A DNA stretch of 32,745 nucleotides. Origin: Bacteriovoracaceae bacterium (GTDB lineage: Bacteria > Bdellovibrionota > UBA1018). Position numbers and translations under genes: made by a program. The stretch lies in NCBI GenBank assembly GCA_947463705.1, contig CANHSO010000008.1, positions 1-32,745 of the forward strand, read 5' to 3'. Positions 6,770-17,225 of this stretch are shown here, piece by piece. The notes beneath the pieces are model-generated. The model did not search any database and was not told the DNA's origin. It worked only from the letters and a program-made list of their open reading frames with translations. Position 1 is the first letter of the stretch. The number at the start of each line of letters is the position of its first letter.

Positions 6770-8209
6770 ATGCGATTTTGCCATTTGTCCGTTTTCTTAC
6801 TCGCCTTGGTCTGCACTCTGTGGCGCAGCCCAAGAGCAGAGGCCATCACGATTCTTCCATCTCAGTCGTGCGCGAGCACTTGGGAGGGAAAATCACTGAG
6901 CCAAACCCAGTTTGATCCTCTCCAAGACGCAGACTACCGTGCTTACCAGAATCGCCTGCGGGCCAAAAGCTGGCACCGAGAAAAGTGCAACAAGCCTTGG
7001 ACCATTCTCATCTCGATGATGGTCTCACCTGACCTTGAAAAATATGCCATTGCTGACCTTTTGCAGTTAGAAAAACAGATCGAAGGAAGTGCTCTGCAGG
7101 CCGATGTCATTATTCAAATCGAAGAGCAGCAGTCTCGACGGGTTCGACGCTATCATCTCCACCAAACCTCAACCAGTATTCCAGCTCCAAATACATCAGA
7201 AGAATTGGCCCAGCTCAGCTTCAATCAACTTAAGTCCCCAATCATCTCAGAGTTTTACGCTCACTCCTTAATTCCTGCTCGAAAACGATTTGCTAATTTT
7301 GTCCGCTGGGGAGTGCAAGACTATCCATCTGAGAATTTAATGCTCGTATTCTGGGGACATGGCAAAGGATGGCAGACCCTTTCAGAACTCAATCTAAGAG
7401 CAACTCTAGCAAAAATTCAATGTTGGCGAAAAAAGCCGCTCGACGTCCTGGCCTGGGACGCCTGTTTTATGCAAAGCCTAGAAGATGCGGTCGAAGTTGC
7501 CCCCTGGACCCGATTTGTGTGTGGCTCCGAGGATATCGAAAGCTGCGCCGGCTATGACTATACCAACGTCGTTCAGGCAGTTACCCACCCTCAGCAACAT
7601 TCCTCCGATCCAGCTCTCCACGTCGCAGCCTCTCTCCCCACTCTTTACGAAAAGTCTTTTAATTCAAATGGAGGCTCGCAAGCTAACCTCGATCCAAAGA
7701 TCACGGAGACCCTTACAGGGAGCACACTTAAGTCTCAGGAAGTTCTCGAAAATTTGCTTCCTGCGCTCAACCAACTGGCTCAAGAGCTCCAGAAGTGGAC
7801 ACATCAAAGCGATATCTGGCAATCAGTTAAAATGGTCATCAGAAAAAGCCCCACCTATGCGGGAGGGACCCGAGACCTTGGGATATTTTTAATGGAATTG
7901 CTAGGAGTCATTAAGGACATTCGACCTGAAAAAACCACACGAGATGTAGATTACCTCACTCAACTCATCGAGCACACCTGCATGGTTTTGAACCGAAGTA
8001 TCCTCAGAACTGCACTAGGAAAACAATACGCATTTCCAGAAGATCGTCAGATTTGCCAGGCCGCTGGCGTATCCATTTTTTTACCGCGAACATCGAGTGA
8101 ATTTCACGAACAAATTAAACTCATCAGCCGATCTGAACTCTATCTATCCCATCCTTTTTTTCGGGTCCGAAGCCCTTGGGCGGGATGGGTGAGATCGATG
8201 TACCGTTAA
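6770..8209 (+). CDS. Secreted clostripain-family (C11) cysteine protease
   Basis: The signal peptide MRFCHLSVFLLALVCTLW with cleavage after AEA, and GGGGGA seven bases before ATG 6770, fix this start over an in-frame ATG at 6734. The 479-residue product carries the C11 catalytic pair: His in LMLVFWGHGKGW (about H197) and Cys in LDVLAWDACFMQSLED (about C232, the D-A-C motif). The family cleaves after Arg (or Lys) and often matures by self-cleavage in the stretch between or after these motifs. A periplasmic or extracellular role is inferred from the leader. The last 66 bp overlap the 3' end of the convergent ppsA gene. Confidence 0.85.
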   Translation: MRFCHLSVFLLALVCTLWRSPRAEAITILPSQSCASTWEGKSLSQTQFDPLQDADYRAYQNRLRAKSWHREKCNKPWTILISMMVSPDLEKYAIADLLQLEKQIEGSALQADVIIQIEEQQSRRVRRYHLHQTSTSIPAPNTSEELAQLSFNQLKSPIISEFYAHSLIPARKRFANFVRWGVQDYPSENLMLVFWGHGKGWQTLSELNLRATLAKIQCWRKKPLDVLAWDACFMQSLEDAVEVAPWTRFVCGSEDIESCAGYDYTNVVQAVTHPQQHSSDPALHVAASLPTLYEKSFNSNGGSQANLDPKITETLTGSTLKSQEVLENLLPALNQLAQELQKWTHQSDIWQSVKMVIRKSPTYAGGTRDLGIFLMELLGVIKDIRPEKTTRDVDYLTQLIEHTCMVLNRSILRTALGKQYAFPEDRQICQAAGVSIFLPRTSSEFHEQIKLISRSELYLSHPFFRVRSPWAGWVRSMYR

Positions 8210-10573
8210 CTCCCGTTCGTAGATCTTTTGAATAACATCGATTACACAATCTGGGTTAAGAGAAATTGAATCAATTCCTTGCTCTACCAAAAACTCTGCA
8301 AATCCAGGGTAGTCGCTTGGAGCTTGACCACAGATCCCAATTTTTTTTGAGTGCGCGTGGGCGTCGTGAATCAAGATAGAAATAGCGCGCTTTACGGCGG
8401 GATGCCTTTCATCAAAAAGACCTTTGAGAATCTCTGAATCTCGATCAACACCTAAGACCAGTTGAGTGAGGTCATTACTACCGATTGAAAATCCGTCGAA
8501 ACGCTGGGAATATTCGTCAACCAGTAGAAAATTAGATGGAATCTCAGCCATCACATAAATCTGAAGCCCCTGAGCTCCTCGTTTGAGCCCATTTTTATCC
8601 ATGACGGCAAGGACCCGATCAGCCTCCTCGGGCGTCCTACAGAATGGGATCATCGGAATGATATTAGTCATTCCAAACTCAGTCCTAGCTTTCATCAGCG
8701 CCTGGCATTCGAGTGCGAATCCCTCTCGATAACGCTCGTCATAGTAGCGAGAGGCTCCCCGAAAACCGATCATCGGGTTTTCCTCCTTGGGCTCAAAGGC
8801 TCTTCCACCGAGGAGGTCAGCGTACTCATTGGTCTTGAAATCACTGAAGCGAACGATGGCGGGATTTGGGTACTGCGAAGCAGCGATTTTAGCGATCCCC
8901 ATTGCGAGTTGATCAACAAAAAATTGAGAGGGTTCTGAATATCCTCGAGTCATTTTATCAATTTTTCGACGCTCCTCGCTACTTTGAACCCTCTCAGGAT
9001 GAATTAATGCCATCGGATGAATCTGGATGGACTGGGTAATCAAAAACTCGATTCTAGCCAGGCCGATCCCCGATACCGGAAGACGCCACCAGCGAAACGC
9101 ATCGCTTGGACTCGCGACATTGATCATGATCTGGATTTTGGTTTGAGGCAAACCCAACAATGAAACAGTCCGCTCCGAAAACTTGAGACGGCCCCGATAA
9201 ACGGTGCCAGTTTCTCCTTCGGCACAGGAGACAGTAACTTCCATTCCGTCTTTAATTTTTTCTCTTGCTCCCGCCGCGCCAATGATCGCTGGGACTCCCA
9301 GCTCGCGGCTTACGATTGCTGCATGAGATGTTCTCCCCCCCTGCTCAGTTACAATCGCAGCCGCTTTTCTCATGATCGGCACCCAATCGGGATCAGTCTT
9401 GGAGACCACGAGCACGTCACCGGCCTGCACCTGCTCGATTTCACTGGGCCCGGAAAGCACCCTAGCTCGGCCGGTCGCGATTTTGCTTCCCAAGGCAGTA
9501 CCACGAACCAGGACCTCACCCGCTCCCTCCAAGCGATAGCGAGTAAAAGACTGATTCAACTTACCGGCATAGATCGTCTCCGGACGCGCTTGGACGATGT
9601 AAAGCGGCCCGCTTGGGCCATCTTTGGCCCACTCCATATCCATGGGGCGTCCATAGAAGTTCTCAATCTCGACAGCCCAAAGCCCAAGTTGTCTCGCTTC
9701 AGCATCCGAAAGGGTGAATCTGTTTTGTTCAGCTTGACTGGTCTCCATCTGCTGGGTTCGATCCTCTCCAGCATAGATCACTTTTTTTTCCTTAGACCCG
9801 AGGACCTTCTCAATCACTGGATTGATTTTAGGCATCTTCAAGTGCGGCTTAAATACGATATACTCATCAGGATTGACCATCCCCTGAACGACCGACTCAC
9901 CCAGCCCCCAAGAGCTATTAATGACGACGACCTTTTGAAAACCAGTCTCCGTATCAAGAGAAAACATCACGCCAGCACAAGCCAAGTCGGAGCGAATCAT
10001 TTTCTGAACGCCCACCGACACGGCAATATCGAGGCTTCCAAATCCTTGATCCTCCCGATAAGCAATCGCACGATCGGTGAACAGCGATGCATAGCAGTTG
10101 ACACAAGACTGAATGAGGCACTGAGGAGTACTGATATTGAGGAACGACTCTAACTGACCCGCAAAACTCGCCTCGGGCAGGTCTTCAGCGGTGGCACTGC
10201 TCCTTACGGCCACACTGAACTCGGTTCCACTCGTGAGATCTCTCAACGTCTGAAATGCGACTTTCAACTCTCCCTCAAGTTCGGGCTGCATTTGACTTCG
10301 TTGAATTCGTTCCCGAATTTGACTTCCGGCCTCGCGCAACGTTTTCTTTCCATCGCGATAAAGGCGGATCGTCTCAGCAATTTCTTGATCTAATTGATTG
10401 TGACGCAGGAACTGTCGATAGGCTTCAGCGGTCGTGGCGAAGCCATTCGGTACATTCACCCCTCGCCCCGTCAAACCACGAATCATTTTTGACAGTGAAG
10501 CGTTTTTGCCACCGAGCCGCTTCAGATCCTCACCCCGCTGATCACTTAACCAACAGACTAAGAGTTCGCCCAT
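8144..10573 (-). CDS. ppsA: Phosphoenolpyruvate synthase
   Basis: This is pyruvate, water dikinase, which converts pyruvate and ATP to PEP, AMP and phosphate for gluconeogenesis. Domains appear in the normal order. The N-terminal ATP-binding part has LGGKNASLSKMI, VAVRSSATAEDLPEASFAGQ and SWGLGESVVQG. The swivelling phosphohistidine domain has GGRTSHAAIVSRELGVPAI. The PEP-binding barrel has SIGSNDLTQLVLGVDRD, catalytic Cys in GICGQAPSDYP and a SLNPD end. ATG 10573 is chosen because GAGGAG lies seven bases upstream; longer in-frame starts lack a site. That gives 809 residues, close to the 792 of E. coli PpsA. The extra C-terminal tail (HRSHPSRPRASDPKKRMG) is the part that overlaps the protease gene. 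Confidence 0.95.
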   Translation of the reverse strand: MGELLVCWLSDQRGEDLKRLGGKNASLSKMIRGLTGRGVNVPNGFATTAEAYRQFLRHNQLDQEIAETIRLYRDGKKTLREAGSQIRERIQRSQMQPELEGELKVAFQTLRDLTSGTEFSVAVRSSATAEDLPEASFAGQLESFLNISTPQCLIQSCVNCYASLFTDRAIAYREDQGFGSLDIAVSVGVQKMIRSDLACAGVMFSLDTETGFQKVVVINSSWGLGESVVQGMVNPDEYIVFKPHLKMPKINPVIEKVLGSKEKKVIYAGEDRTQQMETSQAEQNRFTLSDAEARQLGLWAVEIENFYGRPMDMEWAKDGPSGPLYIVQARPETIYAGKLNQSFTRYRLEGAGEVLVRGTALGSKIATGRARVLSGPSEIEQVQAGDVLVVSKTDPDWVPIMRKAAAIVTEQGGRTSHAAIVSRELGVPAIIGAAGAREKIKDGMEVTVSCAEGETGTVYRGRLKFSERTVSLLGLPQTKIQIMINVASPSDAFRWWRLPVSGIGLARIEFLITQSIQIHPMALIHPERVQSSEERRKIDKMTRGYSEPSQFFVDQLAMGIAKIAASQYPNPAIVRFSDFKTNEYADLLGGRAFEPKEENPMIGFRGASRYYDERYREGFALECQALMKARTEFGMTNIIPMIPFCRTPEEADRVLAVMDKNGLKRGAQGLQIYVMAEIPSNFLLVDEYSQRFDGFSIGSNDLTQLVLGVDRDSEILKGLFDERHPAVKRAISILIHDAHAHSKKIGICGQAPSDYPGFAEFLVEQGIDSISLNPDCVIDVIQKIYERELTVHRSHPSRPRASDPKKRMG

Positions 10574-10720
10574 GCTCATTCTCCTCAAAACGGGGATTTG
10601 AAATGAGACACAGGTGCTGCACAAAGCTTGCCAGCATAGAGCAGCTCGGAAGCAAAGGCGTCAAAATGCAACGCAGCTAATCAGGAATAGAACTTTTATA
10701 TTTAGATCAGATTTAAAAAA

Positions 10721-11770
10721 TCACTTCCGCAGGGACTGAACATCAATCACAAAACGATATCGAACATCGCTGCGAACGACTCGCTCGAATGCCTCATTGA
10801 TTTTTTGAATCGGAATCAGTTCGATATCTGACGAGATGCCGTGCTTGCCACAAAAGTCGAGCATTTCCTGAGTCTCAGCAATGCCGCCAATGAGCGACCC
10901 GGCTACGCTGCGGCGTCCACCAATGAGAGGAAATGCTGCCATAGGGACCAGTTTCTCAGGGACGCCTAAAAGAACGAACGATCCATCTCGTTTAAGCAGG
11001 TTCACATACTCGTTCCAGTCCAAATCAACGGAGACCGTATTAATAATCAGGTCAAAACTTCTTTGAAGTTTAGTAAACGTATCGGCATCTGAGGTAGCAT
11101 AATAGTGATGGGCGCCGAACCGCTGGGCATCAGGCTGTTTTTTCATCGTGTGACTGAGGACTGTCACCTCCGCACCCATGGCACTCGCCAGTTTCACAGC
11201 CATATGACCGAGACCGCCGAGACCCAAGATTGCGACTTTTTTCCCAGGACCAACCTTCCAATGTCTCAAAGGTGAGTAAGTAGTGATCCCTGCGCAAAGC
11301 AAGGGTGCAGAGGCATCCAGAGGCAAGTTAGCTGGGATTTTGAGAGTAAATTTCTCATCAACAACAATCTGAGTAGAATAGCCACCCTGAGTAGCAGTTT
11401 TTCCATCTTTTTCTAGGCTATTGTAGGTAAAGTTTGCGCCTGGTTCGCAGTACTGCTCCAAACCTTCTTTGCAACTGGAACACTCGCGACACGAATCCAC
11501 CATGCAGCCAACGCCGACGCGATCCCCCACCTTAAATCTAGTCACGTTGGAACCGACTCGACTCACAACACCGACAATCTCATGTCCTGGAACCATGGGG
11601 AATGTGGCACCACCCCATTCATCTCTGGCCTGATGAATATCGGAGTGGCAGACGCCACAATAATGGATCTCGATCAAAACATCATTCAACCCAGGTTCTC
11701 TTCTTTGAAACTGAAAAGGAGCCAACGGTTCTTTAACAGCATGGGCAGCATAAGCTTGAACTTGAATCAT
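10721..11770 (-). CDS. Zinc-dependent alcohol dehydrogenase, YahK/CAD type
   Basis: This 349-residue medium-chain dehydrogenase has complete zinc sites: catalytic C41 (GVCHSD), H63-E64 (GHE) and the distal Cys, plus structural cysteines C94, C97, C100 and C108. The Rossmann loop [10 protein letters not shown] binds NAD(P). The overall sequence is close to E. coli YahK and plant cinnamyl-alcohol dehydrogenases, which are NADPH-dependent aldehyde reductases with broad substrates. A cytoplasmic role in aldehyde detoxification is the likeliest job. AAGGAAAC lies a few bases before ATG 11770. It follows the SMP-30-like gene by 34 bp in the same direction, so the two may be co-transcribed. Confidence 0.9.
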   Translation of the reverse strand: MIQVQAYAAHAVKEPLAPFQFQRREPGLNDVLIEIHYCGVCHSDIHQARDEWGGATFPMVPGHEIVGVVSRVGSNVTRFKVGDRVGVGCMVDSCRECSSCKEGLEQYCEPGANFTYNSLEKDGKTATQGGYSTQIVVDEKFTLKIPANLPLDASAPLLCAGITTYSPLRHWKVGPGKKVAILGLGGLGHMAVKLASAMGAEVTVLSHTMKKQPDAQRFGAHHYYATSDADTFTKLQRSFDLIINTVSVDLDWNEYVNLLKRDGSFVLLGVPEKLVPMAAFPLIGGRRSVAGSLIGGIAETQEMLDFCGKHGISSDIELIPIQKINEAFERVVRSDVRYRFVIDVQSLRK

Positions 11771-11804
11771 GAGTGTTTCCTTCTGTCATTGTTCATAGTC
11801 CATG

Positions 11805-12818
11805 CTAATCTAATTCGCAAACCAAATGAGCCCGTTCTCTTAACCTAGAGTCCTCGATGCGAACGACAACTGCTGGATAGACTGAGTTCGATCCCAAATG
11901 AGAGTCATCGCGAACTGCAGACAGATAAAGATGATCACCATCCACCCAAACGTTGGTCGTATTGGGAAACTGAGACCTCAGTTCGATCACGCCAATCGGA
12001 ATTCCAGATTCGCTGAGTTTGAGAATTCGTGAGCCAGCGTACTGCGCTACAAAGACAACCCCCTGATCCTGGCGCATCCCGTCTGGCCCCAAGTAGGCTG
12101 AATCATGAGAATTTTGAATCGGAAAAAGAACGCCTAAATCGGCAAAAATGTCGAAGTTTCTTGTCAGCCTACCGGGTTGAACCACACGGTATTTTAAAAT
12201 ACGATTCTGGAAATGCTCAGAAACGAGAAGAGAGCTACCATCTGAACTCAGAGCGATCCCATTTGAGTAATGAATCCCAGAGGCCACTTCATCAATCACC
12301 CCAGATCGATTCAAGTAATAAACGCGACCATCCACCGGAATTTCTGGCGCCACATTAAACTCGCCAGACGAAGTAAAATAAACCCCACCCCACTCGTCTT
12401 TCACAAAGTCATTCGGAGTCATTGGTGGGTGACCAAAGCGAGGAGATTCCCAGATTCGAGCAAGCTGTCCTCGAGCCGAGATGAAGATGAGCTGATTTGA
12501 AGTGTAACAAGCAACCAGAAAGCCACTTAAGTAGGGCGTAACGGCTGCAGGTCCGCAGCCCGGCTTTTTCCAAAACTCTGTCTTTAATCCATCCCGAATT
12601 CGAATCACACGATCCTGACTGAACTCGACCTGGTAAAAATCCCCTTGATGCATCAATGGACTTTCAGCGTAAAAAGACCGAGAATTGATGATTCGACTTG
12701 AAACCTGCTCAACGCCATCTCTACAGTCGATTTGAGATGCAAATTCATCAGCTGAATTAGCCAGATTTAAGTTTAAAAAACCGATCAAAAATATAGCTAA
12801 TTTCACTCTGATTGTCAC
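11805..12818 (-). CDS. Exported SMP-30/gluconolactonase-like beta-propeller
   Basis: The product of 337 residues has a signal peptide (KLAIFLIGFLNLNLANSA) and the repeated blade pattern of the SMP-30/strictosidine-synthase group, including PNDFVKDEWGGVYFTSSG and YSNGIALSSDGSSLLVSE. Asn and Asp in these two motifs are typical metal ligands. Family members are Ca2+/Zn2+-dependent lactonases or esterases; the substrate here is unknown. The start is GTG 12818 and no strong ribosome-binding site is visible. It sits between the P-type ATPase (46 bp upstream) and the alcohol dehydrogenase, all on the minus strand, and may be part of one transcript. Confidence 0.8.
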   Translation of the reverse strand: MTIRVKLAIFLIGFLNLNLANSADEFASQIDCRDGVEQVSSRIINSRSFYAESPLMHQGDFYQVEFSQDRVIRIRDGLKTEFWKKPGCGPAAVTPYLSGFLVACYTSNQLIFISARGQLARIWESPRFGHPPMTPNDFVKDEWGGVYFTSSGEFNVAPEIPVDGRVYYLNRSGVIDEVASGIHYSNGIALSSDGSSLLVSEHFQNRILKYRVVQPGRLTRNFDIFADLGVLFPIQNSHDSAYLGPDGMRQDQGVVFVAQYAGSRILKLSESGIPIGVIELRSQFPNTTNVWVDGDHLYLSAVRDDSHLGSNSVYPAVVVRIEDSRLRERAHLVCELD

Positions 12819-12864
12819 CTAAAGGAAGCTAACACGAGTCAATTGTAATTCAAATCGTAATTTT

Positions 12865-15336
12865 TTAAGAATCCAACTCATCCAGGTCATTTCGTTTCAG
12901 TTGAAGCAACTTGACGGCCTCAACTAACGACGGAACGATGCAACCCAAACAAAATGCAAGCGCAATACGTCGATCAGAGAGTGAGCCGAGCTGAAAGATC
13001 TTCTGCGCCCAATCAAAGTAGAGGAGTCCAATCTGTGAGAGCAGGGTCAATATAATTACGTTCAGCAAGGGTAAGTTCGAGAAAAGTCCAATCTGCCAAG
13101 GGAGCCGTATGGAACTCCGAGCACCCCAGGAGCGAAGAATTTGACTGATAATAAGTACGGTAAAAGCGAATGTTCTTGCGGTCAAAGTCGGATTCTTATC
13201 GACGGTACTACTCCCTGGTCCAAGTGCCCAAGCAAAGGCTGAAAGCACAACACTTCCTTCAAGGATACCGATACTACCCATTCTCAACCACTGCTTCTTA
13301 CCCAGCATAGGCTCTCGAGGATCACGAGGAGGCTCAAGCATAACATCATCAGAAACTGGGTCCATACTCAGGGTCAGAGCTGGTAAGCCATCCGTCACAA
13401 GATTAATCCACAGGAGATGAATGGGAACAAGAGGCAATGGCAAACCCAAAGCTAAACCACCTAGCATCACAAAAATCTCAGCAACATTGCCCGTGAGCAA
13501 GTAGACCAAGGCTTTGCGGATGTTGGCGTAAATCCCCCTCCCCTCTCGAACTGCTGCAATAATACTCGCAAAATGATCGTCAGTCAGAATCATGTCCGAA
13601 GCTTCTCGAGCCACTTCAGTTCCACTTTTCCCCATAGCAATTCCAACATGGGCCTCTTTCAGGGCTGGGGCATCGTTTACGCCATCTCCAGTCATCCCTA
13701 CTATGGCCCCCCTACTTTTGAATCGCTTCACGATATCAATCTTGTCCTGAGGAGTTGCTCGTGCATAAATCAACTCAGAAACATCCTTCTGTTCAGAGCT
13801 AACTATACCAAGTTCTTCAGCTATTGATCTAGCGGTGATCGGGTGATCTCCAGTAATCATTACGATTCGAATGCCCGCTTTATTTGCTGCTGAAATTGCG
13901 TCAACCACTTCGGGTCTTGGCGGGTCGGCAATTCCAATCAATCCCGATAGAATCAAGTCTTGCTCCTGCTCGCTTTTTCCAGTAGCTACAGCAAGCACTC
14001 TCAAACCTTTTTTTAACATTCCCGCATGAGCTTCGTGAACAGCCGGATCTAAAGCTGAACAGAGAGTAAAAATCGACTCCGGAGCACCCTTGCAGTAAAG
14101 CGTGCCATCCGAACGAAAGATGGACATTCTTTTTCGATCAGAGTCAAATGGGTGCACTAATCTCCTCGGAATCTGAGCTTCGACTGAAGATTTACGAATT
14201 CCCATTCTCAAGGCCTCTTGCAGAATGGCAATCTCCGTAGGGTCGCCGGTACCCGACCTTTCATCCTGAGTAAGCTCCGCCTCGCTGCAGGCTGCACCCT
14301 GAACTAAAAGTTTCTTTTGATCAGCGCCCCAAAGCTCCCTGACCTCCATTCGACCAGTCGTCAGAGTTCCCGTCTTATCAGTACACAGCACGGAGACTGA
14401 ACCCAAGGCTTCGACAACCGGGAGTTTCCGGACCAAGACGTGCCGGGCAGACATCCGCCTCACACCTAGAGCAAGAGCAATGGTCACCATGGCAGGGAGC
14501 CCCTCAGGAACTGCGGCAACTGCAAGAGTAACAGAAGAAAGAATAAGATCGAGCCATCCGATGCCCCGGATCCACCCAACGACGGCAACCAATAAGACAG
14601 CAACCATGCTGAGTCGTACCAACGATTTACCCACCCGATTCATCTCTTTTTGAAGCGGTGTCAATTCCCGTTGTGTCGTTTGCAATAGGTGAGCCACGCG
14701 TCCAAGTTCCGTGCTCATCCCGGTTGCAGTCACTAAACCGGTGGCTGAACCTGTCAGAACTGATGTCCCAAGAAAAGCCTCACCGCTCCGTTCAGCCAAG
14801 TGGAGGACTTTTCTCTCAGAAAAGACTTTTTTTTCAACTGCCGTACTCTCACCCGTTAAGGCGGCTTCATGGGTCGACATTGAATGAGCTGTGATGAGCT
14901 GAACATCTGCTGGAATCGAATCTCCGGCCTCCAGCACCACTAGATCCCCTGGCACAATCTCTCGCGAGTCAATGACTTTGGAGTAACCATCTCGAACAAC
15001 CCGTGCTCGAGGCGCCTCGAGCGCTCTCAGTGCCAAAATGGCCTTTTCAGCTCGGTATTCCTGAATAAAACCCACTAGTGCGTTGATCACTACGATGAGT
15101 CCAATCGCAATAGCATCAACCGCTTCACCCAGGAAGAGCGAGGCACCGCAGGCACCTAAAAGAAGCAGAATTGGACCTTGACGAAACTGATCCAGCAACA
15201 AAATCAGGGGAGATGCCTTCGTTTCCTTTTTGATTTCATTGGGACCTACCTCTAAAAATCTCTTTTGAGCCTCTTCCGAACTTAAGCCTACGGATCTCAT
15301 AGAAAGGTCCTGAGCATCATCTTGAAGTCGATTCAT
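12865..15336 (-). CDS. P-type cation-transporting ATPase, Ca2+-type (P2)
   Basis: All hallmarks of an active P-type ATPase are present in 823 residues: TGES (161-164) in the actuator domain, the phosphorylated D320 in DKTGTLTTG, TGDGVNDAPALKEAHVGIAMG in the P domain, and KGAPE in the nucleotide domain. The fourth membrane helix carries VPEGLP (276-281), the ion-binding signature shared by SERCA-like Ca2+ and Na+/K+ pumps. About ten membrane helices are visible, with no N-terminal metal-binding domain, so it is not a copper or zinc pump. Ca2+ export (or Mn2+) is the best guess. AAGGGA sits eight bases before ATG 15336. The promoter region is shared with the divergent transglycosylase gene. Confidence 0.9.
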   Translation of the reverse strand: MNRLQDDAQDLSMRSVGLSSEEAQKRFLEVGPNEIKKETKASPLILLLDQFRQGPILLLLGACGASLFLGEAVDAIAIGLIVVINALVGFIQEYRAEKAILALRALEAPRARVVRDGYSKVIDSREIVPGDLVVLEAGDSIPADVQLITAHSMSTHEAALTGESTAVEKKVFSERKVLHLAERSGEAFLGTSVLTGSATGLVTATGMSTELGRVAHLLQTTQRELTPLQKEMNRVGKSLVRLSMVAVLLVAVVGWIRGIGWLDLILSSVTLAVAAVPEGLPAMVTIALALGVRRMSARHVLVRKLPVVEALGSVSVLCTDKTGTLTTGRMEVRELWGADQKKLLVQGAACSEAELTQDERSGTGDPTEIAILQEALRMGIRKSSVEAQIPRRLVHPFDSDRKRMSIFRSDGTLYCKGAPESIFTLCSALDPAVHEAHAGMLKKGLRVLAVATGKSEQEQDLILSGLIGIADPPRPEVVDAISAANKAGIRIVMITGDHPITARSIAEELGIVSSEQKDVSELIYARATPQDKIDIVKRFKSRGAIVGMTGDGVNDAPALKEAHVGIAMGKSGTEVAREASDMILTDDHFASIIAAVREGRGIYANIRKALVYLLTGNVAEIFVMLGGLALGLPLPLVPIHLLWINLVTDGLPALTLSMDPVSDDVMLEPPRDPREPMLGKKQWLRMGSIGILEGSVVLSAFAWALGPGSSTVDKNPTLTARTFAFTVLIISQILRSWGARSSIRLPWQIGLFSNLPLLNVIILTLLSQIGLLYFDWAQKIFQLGSLSDRRIALAFCLGCIVPSLVEAVKLLQLKRNDLDELDS

Positions 15337-15470
15337 AGAGTATCCCTTGCATGAGTCATTGTTCTTAGTGATTCACCTACAATCAAAATAGCATTTCTAA
15401 AAAGATATCCAGCACTTATTTGGAAAAAATTTACTTAAGAGTCGCGGCAAAAGAACCGAAATGCCTTTCA

Positions 15471-17225
15471 ATGAGTAGACCCTCGCGTGCTCGATCTCGA
15501 TATCCACTCTGGCTCTTTGCTCCCTTGATCTCACTTTGGCCTTCTGCAGCAATGGAATCGCCGACTTCACTTCGATTTTCTGAAATTTACAAAAATGAGA
15601 GTTTAACTGGTCTGACACTCGGCATTAACAGTCGCACTGAAATCGAACAACAGTATCAGTACTGGTCTGAATTTAGAAACAACGAAATGCCCCAGGAACG
15701 TCAGAAAATTTGGATGGATCGTTGCCGCGCTATTCCTATTCACAACTCATCGCCCTTTTGTCCCTTTTTTATCAAAGAAGGAAAGACCAAAGCTAAGGAA
15801 CTGGGCCTAACATCACTACCTACCTCATTTGGCGTTGCATCCCATTTAACCTCCGCTGAAGCCCTCACTGCATGGAAGAGCCAACACTGGGCAGTTCTTG
15901 CTGGACGCACTAAACAGGAGGTTCAACCCATCTTAAACACGATTCGATCCCCACAATCCGCGCTCAATACGGCAGATCTCATTTTAAAGCGCTCGCAGTG
16001 TATTTCTAGCTCGCTTCTTTTTGGCGTCGGTTTCAAACTCGAATCTGCATTCCCAAACGTCGCCTATCGAACCAAGGCAGAAGCACTTTACCAAATGGCC
16101 CTCAGCTGCGGAAATGATGAGGGAGCTGAGGCAGCAGGATACCGACTGGGTCTATTCAAGATTTGGCAAGGCCGTTATGATGAAGCAGAAACTATTCTCT
16201 CGAAGATTCCAGACCTAGCCCGTGCCTCGGACTATCGAATGAGGATTGGTTACTGGCGATACTACTGCGCTACCCAGAACAAGAATGAGGTTCTTAAAGC
16301 TCAACTCCGAGCCTGGGTGACTCATGAATACCCACTCAGTTTCCATAGCCTACTCATGCATCCAAGCAAATTTGGAAGTGATCTCCAATGGAAACAAGCC
16401 CAAGACCCAGAGGTCTTTTTTCGCCCTGTTTCGAACGCTGACCTCGGTGCTAGTACAGCAGCAATCGAATACCTGCTCGGTCGAGGGGATCAGCGATCTG
16501 CTCGCTCCTTACTTTTTACATATCAACAAGAAGCAATCAAGGAGGCCCCTCAGTTCAGACTCTATTGGGCGATTCTACTAAAACGAGCTGGGGTGTACTC
16601 CGAAAATTTTCGATTCATGGCATCTGCATTCCGTGAGAACCCAAGTCTCATATCACGACCGACTCTAGAGATTCTCTACCCGACTCAATTCTTAGAATAT
16701 GTCCCTGCAGTACAATCCCATTTGGATCGATTCTTCACACTCTCAATCATCAGACAAGAAAGCGCATTTGATCCAAACGCAGCCAGTCCAGCCCGGGCTA
16801 TGGGTCTAATGCAACTCCAACTCCCCACTGCACGCAACTATGACAAGCGCGTCAGCATCCAACAACTCTGGGAACCCGAAACCAATATTCGAATCGGCAG
16901 TAAATACATCAATCGTTTGGTTGAAAGCGAAAGAGGATCGATCGAGCTGGCGCTCGCAGCCTACAATGCAGGCCCGGGACGAATCCGACAATGGAAGGCC
17001 CGCTATCCCATCACCAATCGACTCCTTTTCATTGACCTGCTCCCGGCACGAGAAACTCGTGAATACGTTTCATCGATTCTAAGAAACTATTTTTGGTACA
17101 TCAAACTTTACTCGCCCAATGAACCCATTCGAACCATCGCTAACGACGGTAAAAATTCAGCCTCCGCAGGTCTTCTCAAAGAAGGTCTTGAGCCCTACCT
17201 TCGATCAATGACCTCAGATCCGTAA
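15471..17225 (+). CDS. slt: Soluble lytic murein transglycosylase (Slt70-like)
   Basis: A signal peptide begins at ATG 15471 (MSRPSRARSRYPLWLF, cleavage near WPSAA). An upstream in-frame TTG at 15420 would put 17 residues before it and is less likely. The middle 400 residues are helical TPR-like repeats, as in the U-shaped ring of Slt70. The C-terminal SLT domain has catalytic Glu in IRQESAFDPNA, then ARAMGLMQL and LALAAYNAGPGRIRQW. It cleaves the MurNAc-GlcNAc bond of peptidoglycan, forming 1,6-anhydro ends, in the periplasm. Its 584 residues are close to the family size. The gene tail overlaps the convergent metallophosphoesterase gene by 50 bp. Confidence 0.92.
   Translation: MSRPSRARSRYPLWLFAPLISLWPSAAMESPTSLRFSEIYKNESLTGLTLGINSRTEIEQQYQYWSEFRNNEMPQERQKIWMDRCRAIPIHNSSPFCPFFIKEGKTKAKELGLTSLPTSFGVASHLTSAEALTAWKSQHWAVLAGRTKQEVQPILNTIRSPQSALNTADLILKRSQCISSSLLFGVGFKLESAFPNVAYRTKAEALYQMALSCGNDEGAEAAGYRLGLFKIWQGRYDEAETILSKIPDLARASDYRMRIGYWRYYCATQNKNEVLKAQLRAWVTHEYPLSFHSLLMHPSKFGSDLQWKQAQDPEVFFRPVSNADLGASTAAIEYLLGRGDQRSARSLLFTYQQEAIKEAPQFRLYWAILLKRAGVYSENFRFMASAFRENPSLISRPTLEILYPTQFLEYVPAVQSHLDRFFTLSIIRQESAFDPNAASPARAMGLMQLQLPTARNYDKRVSIQQLWEPETNIRIGSKYINRLVESERGSIELALAAYNAGPGRIRQWKARYPITNRLLFIDLLPARETREYVSSILRNYFWYIKLYSPNEPIRTIANDGKNSASAGLLKEGLEPYLRSMTSDP

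Noticed and set aside
9323-10153. 276-codon open frame on the plus strand inside ppsA
   Set aside because: It lies fully antisense to conserved PEP synthase sequence and has no recognisable domain or start site.
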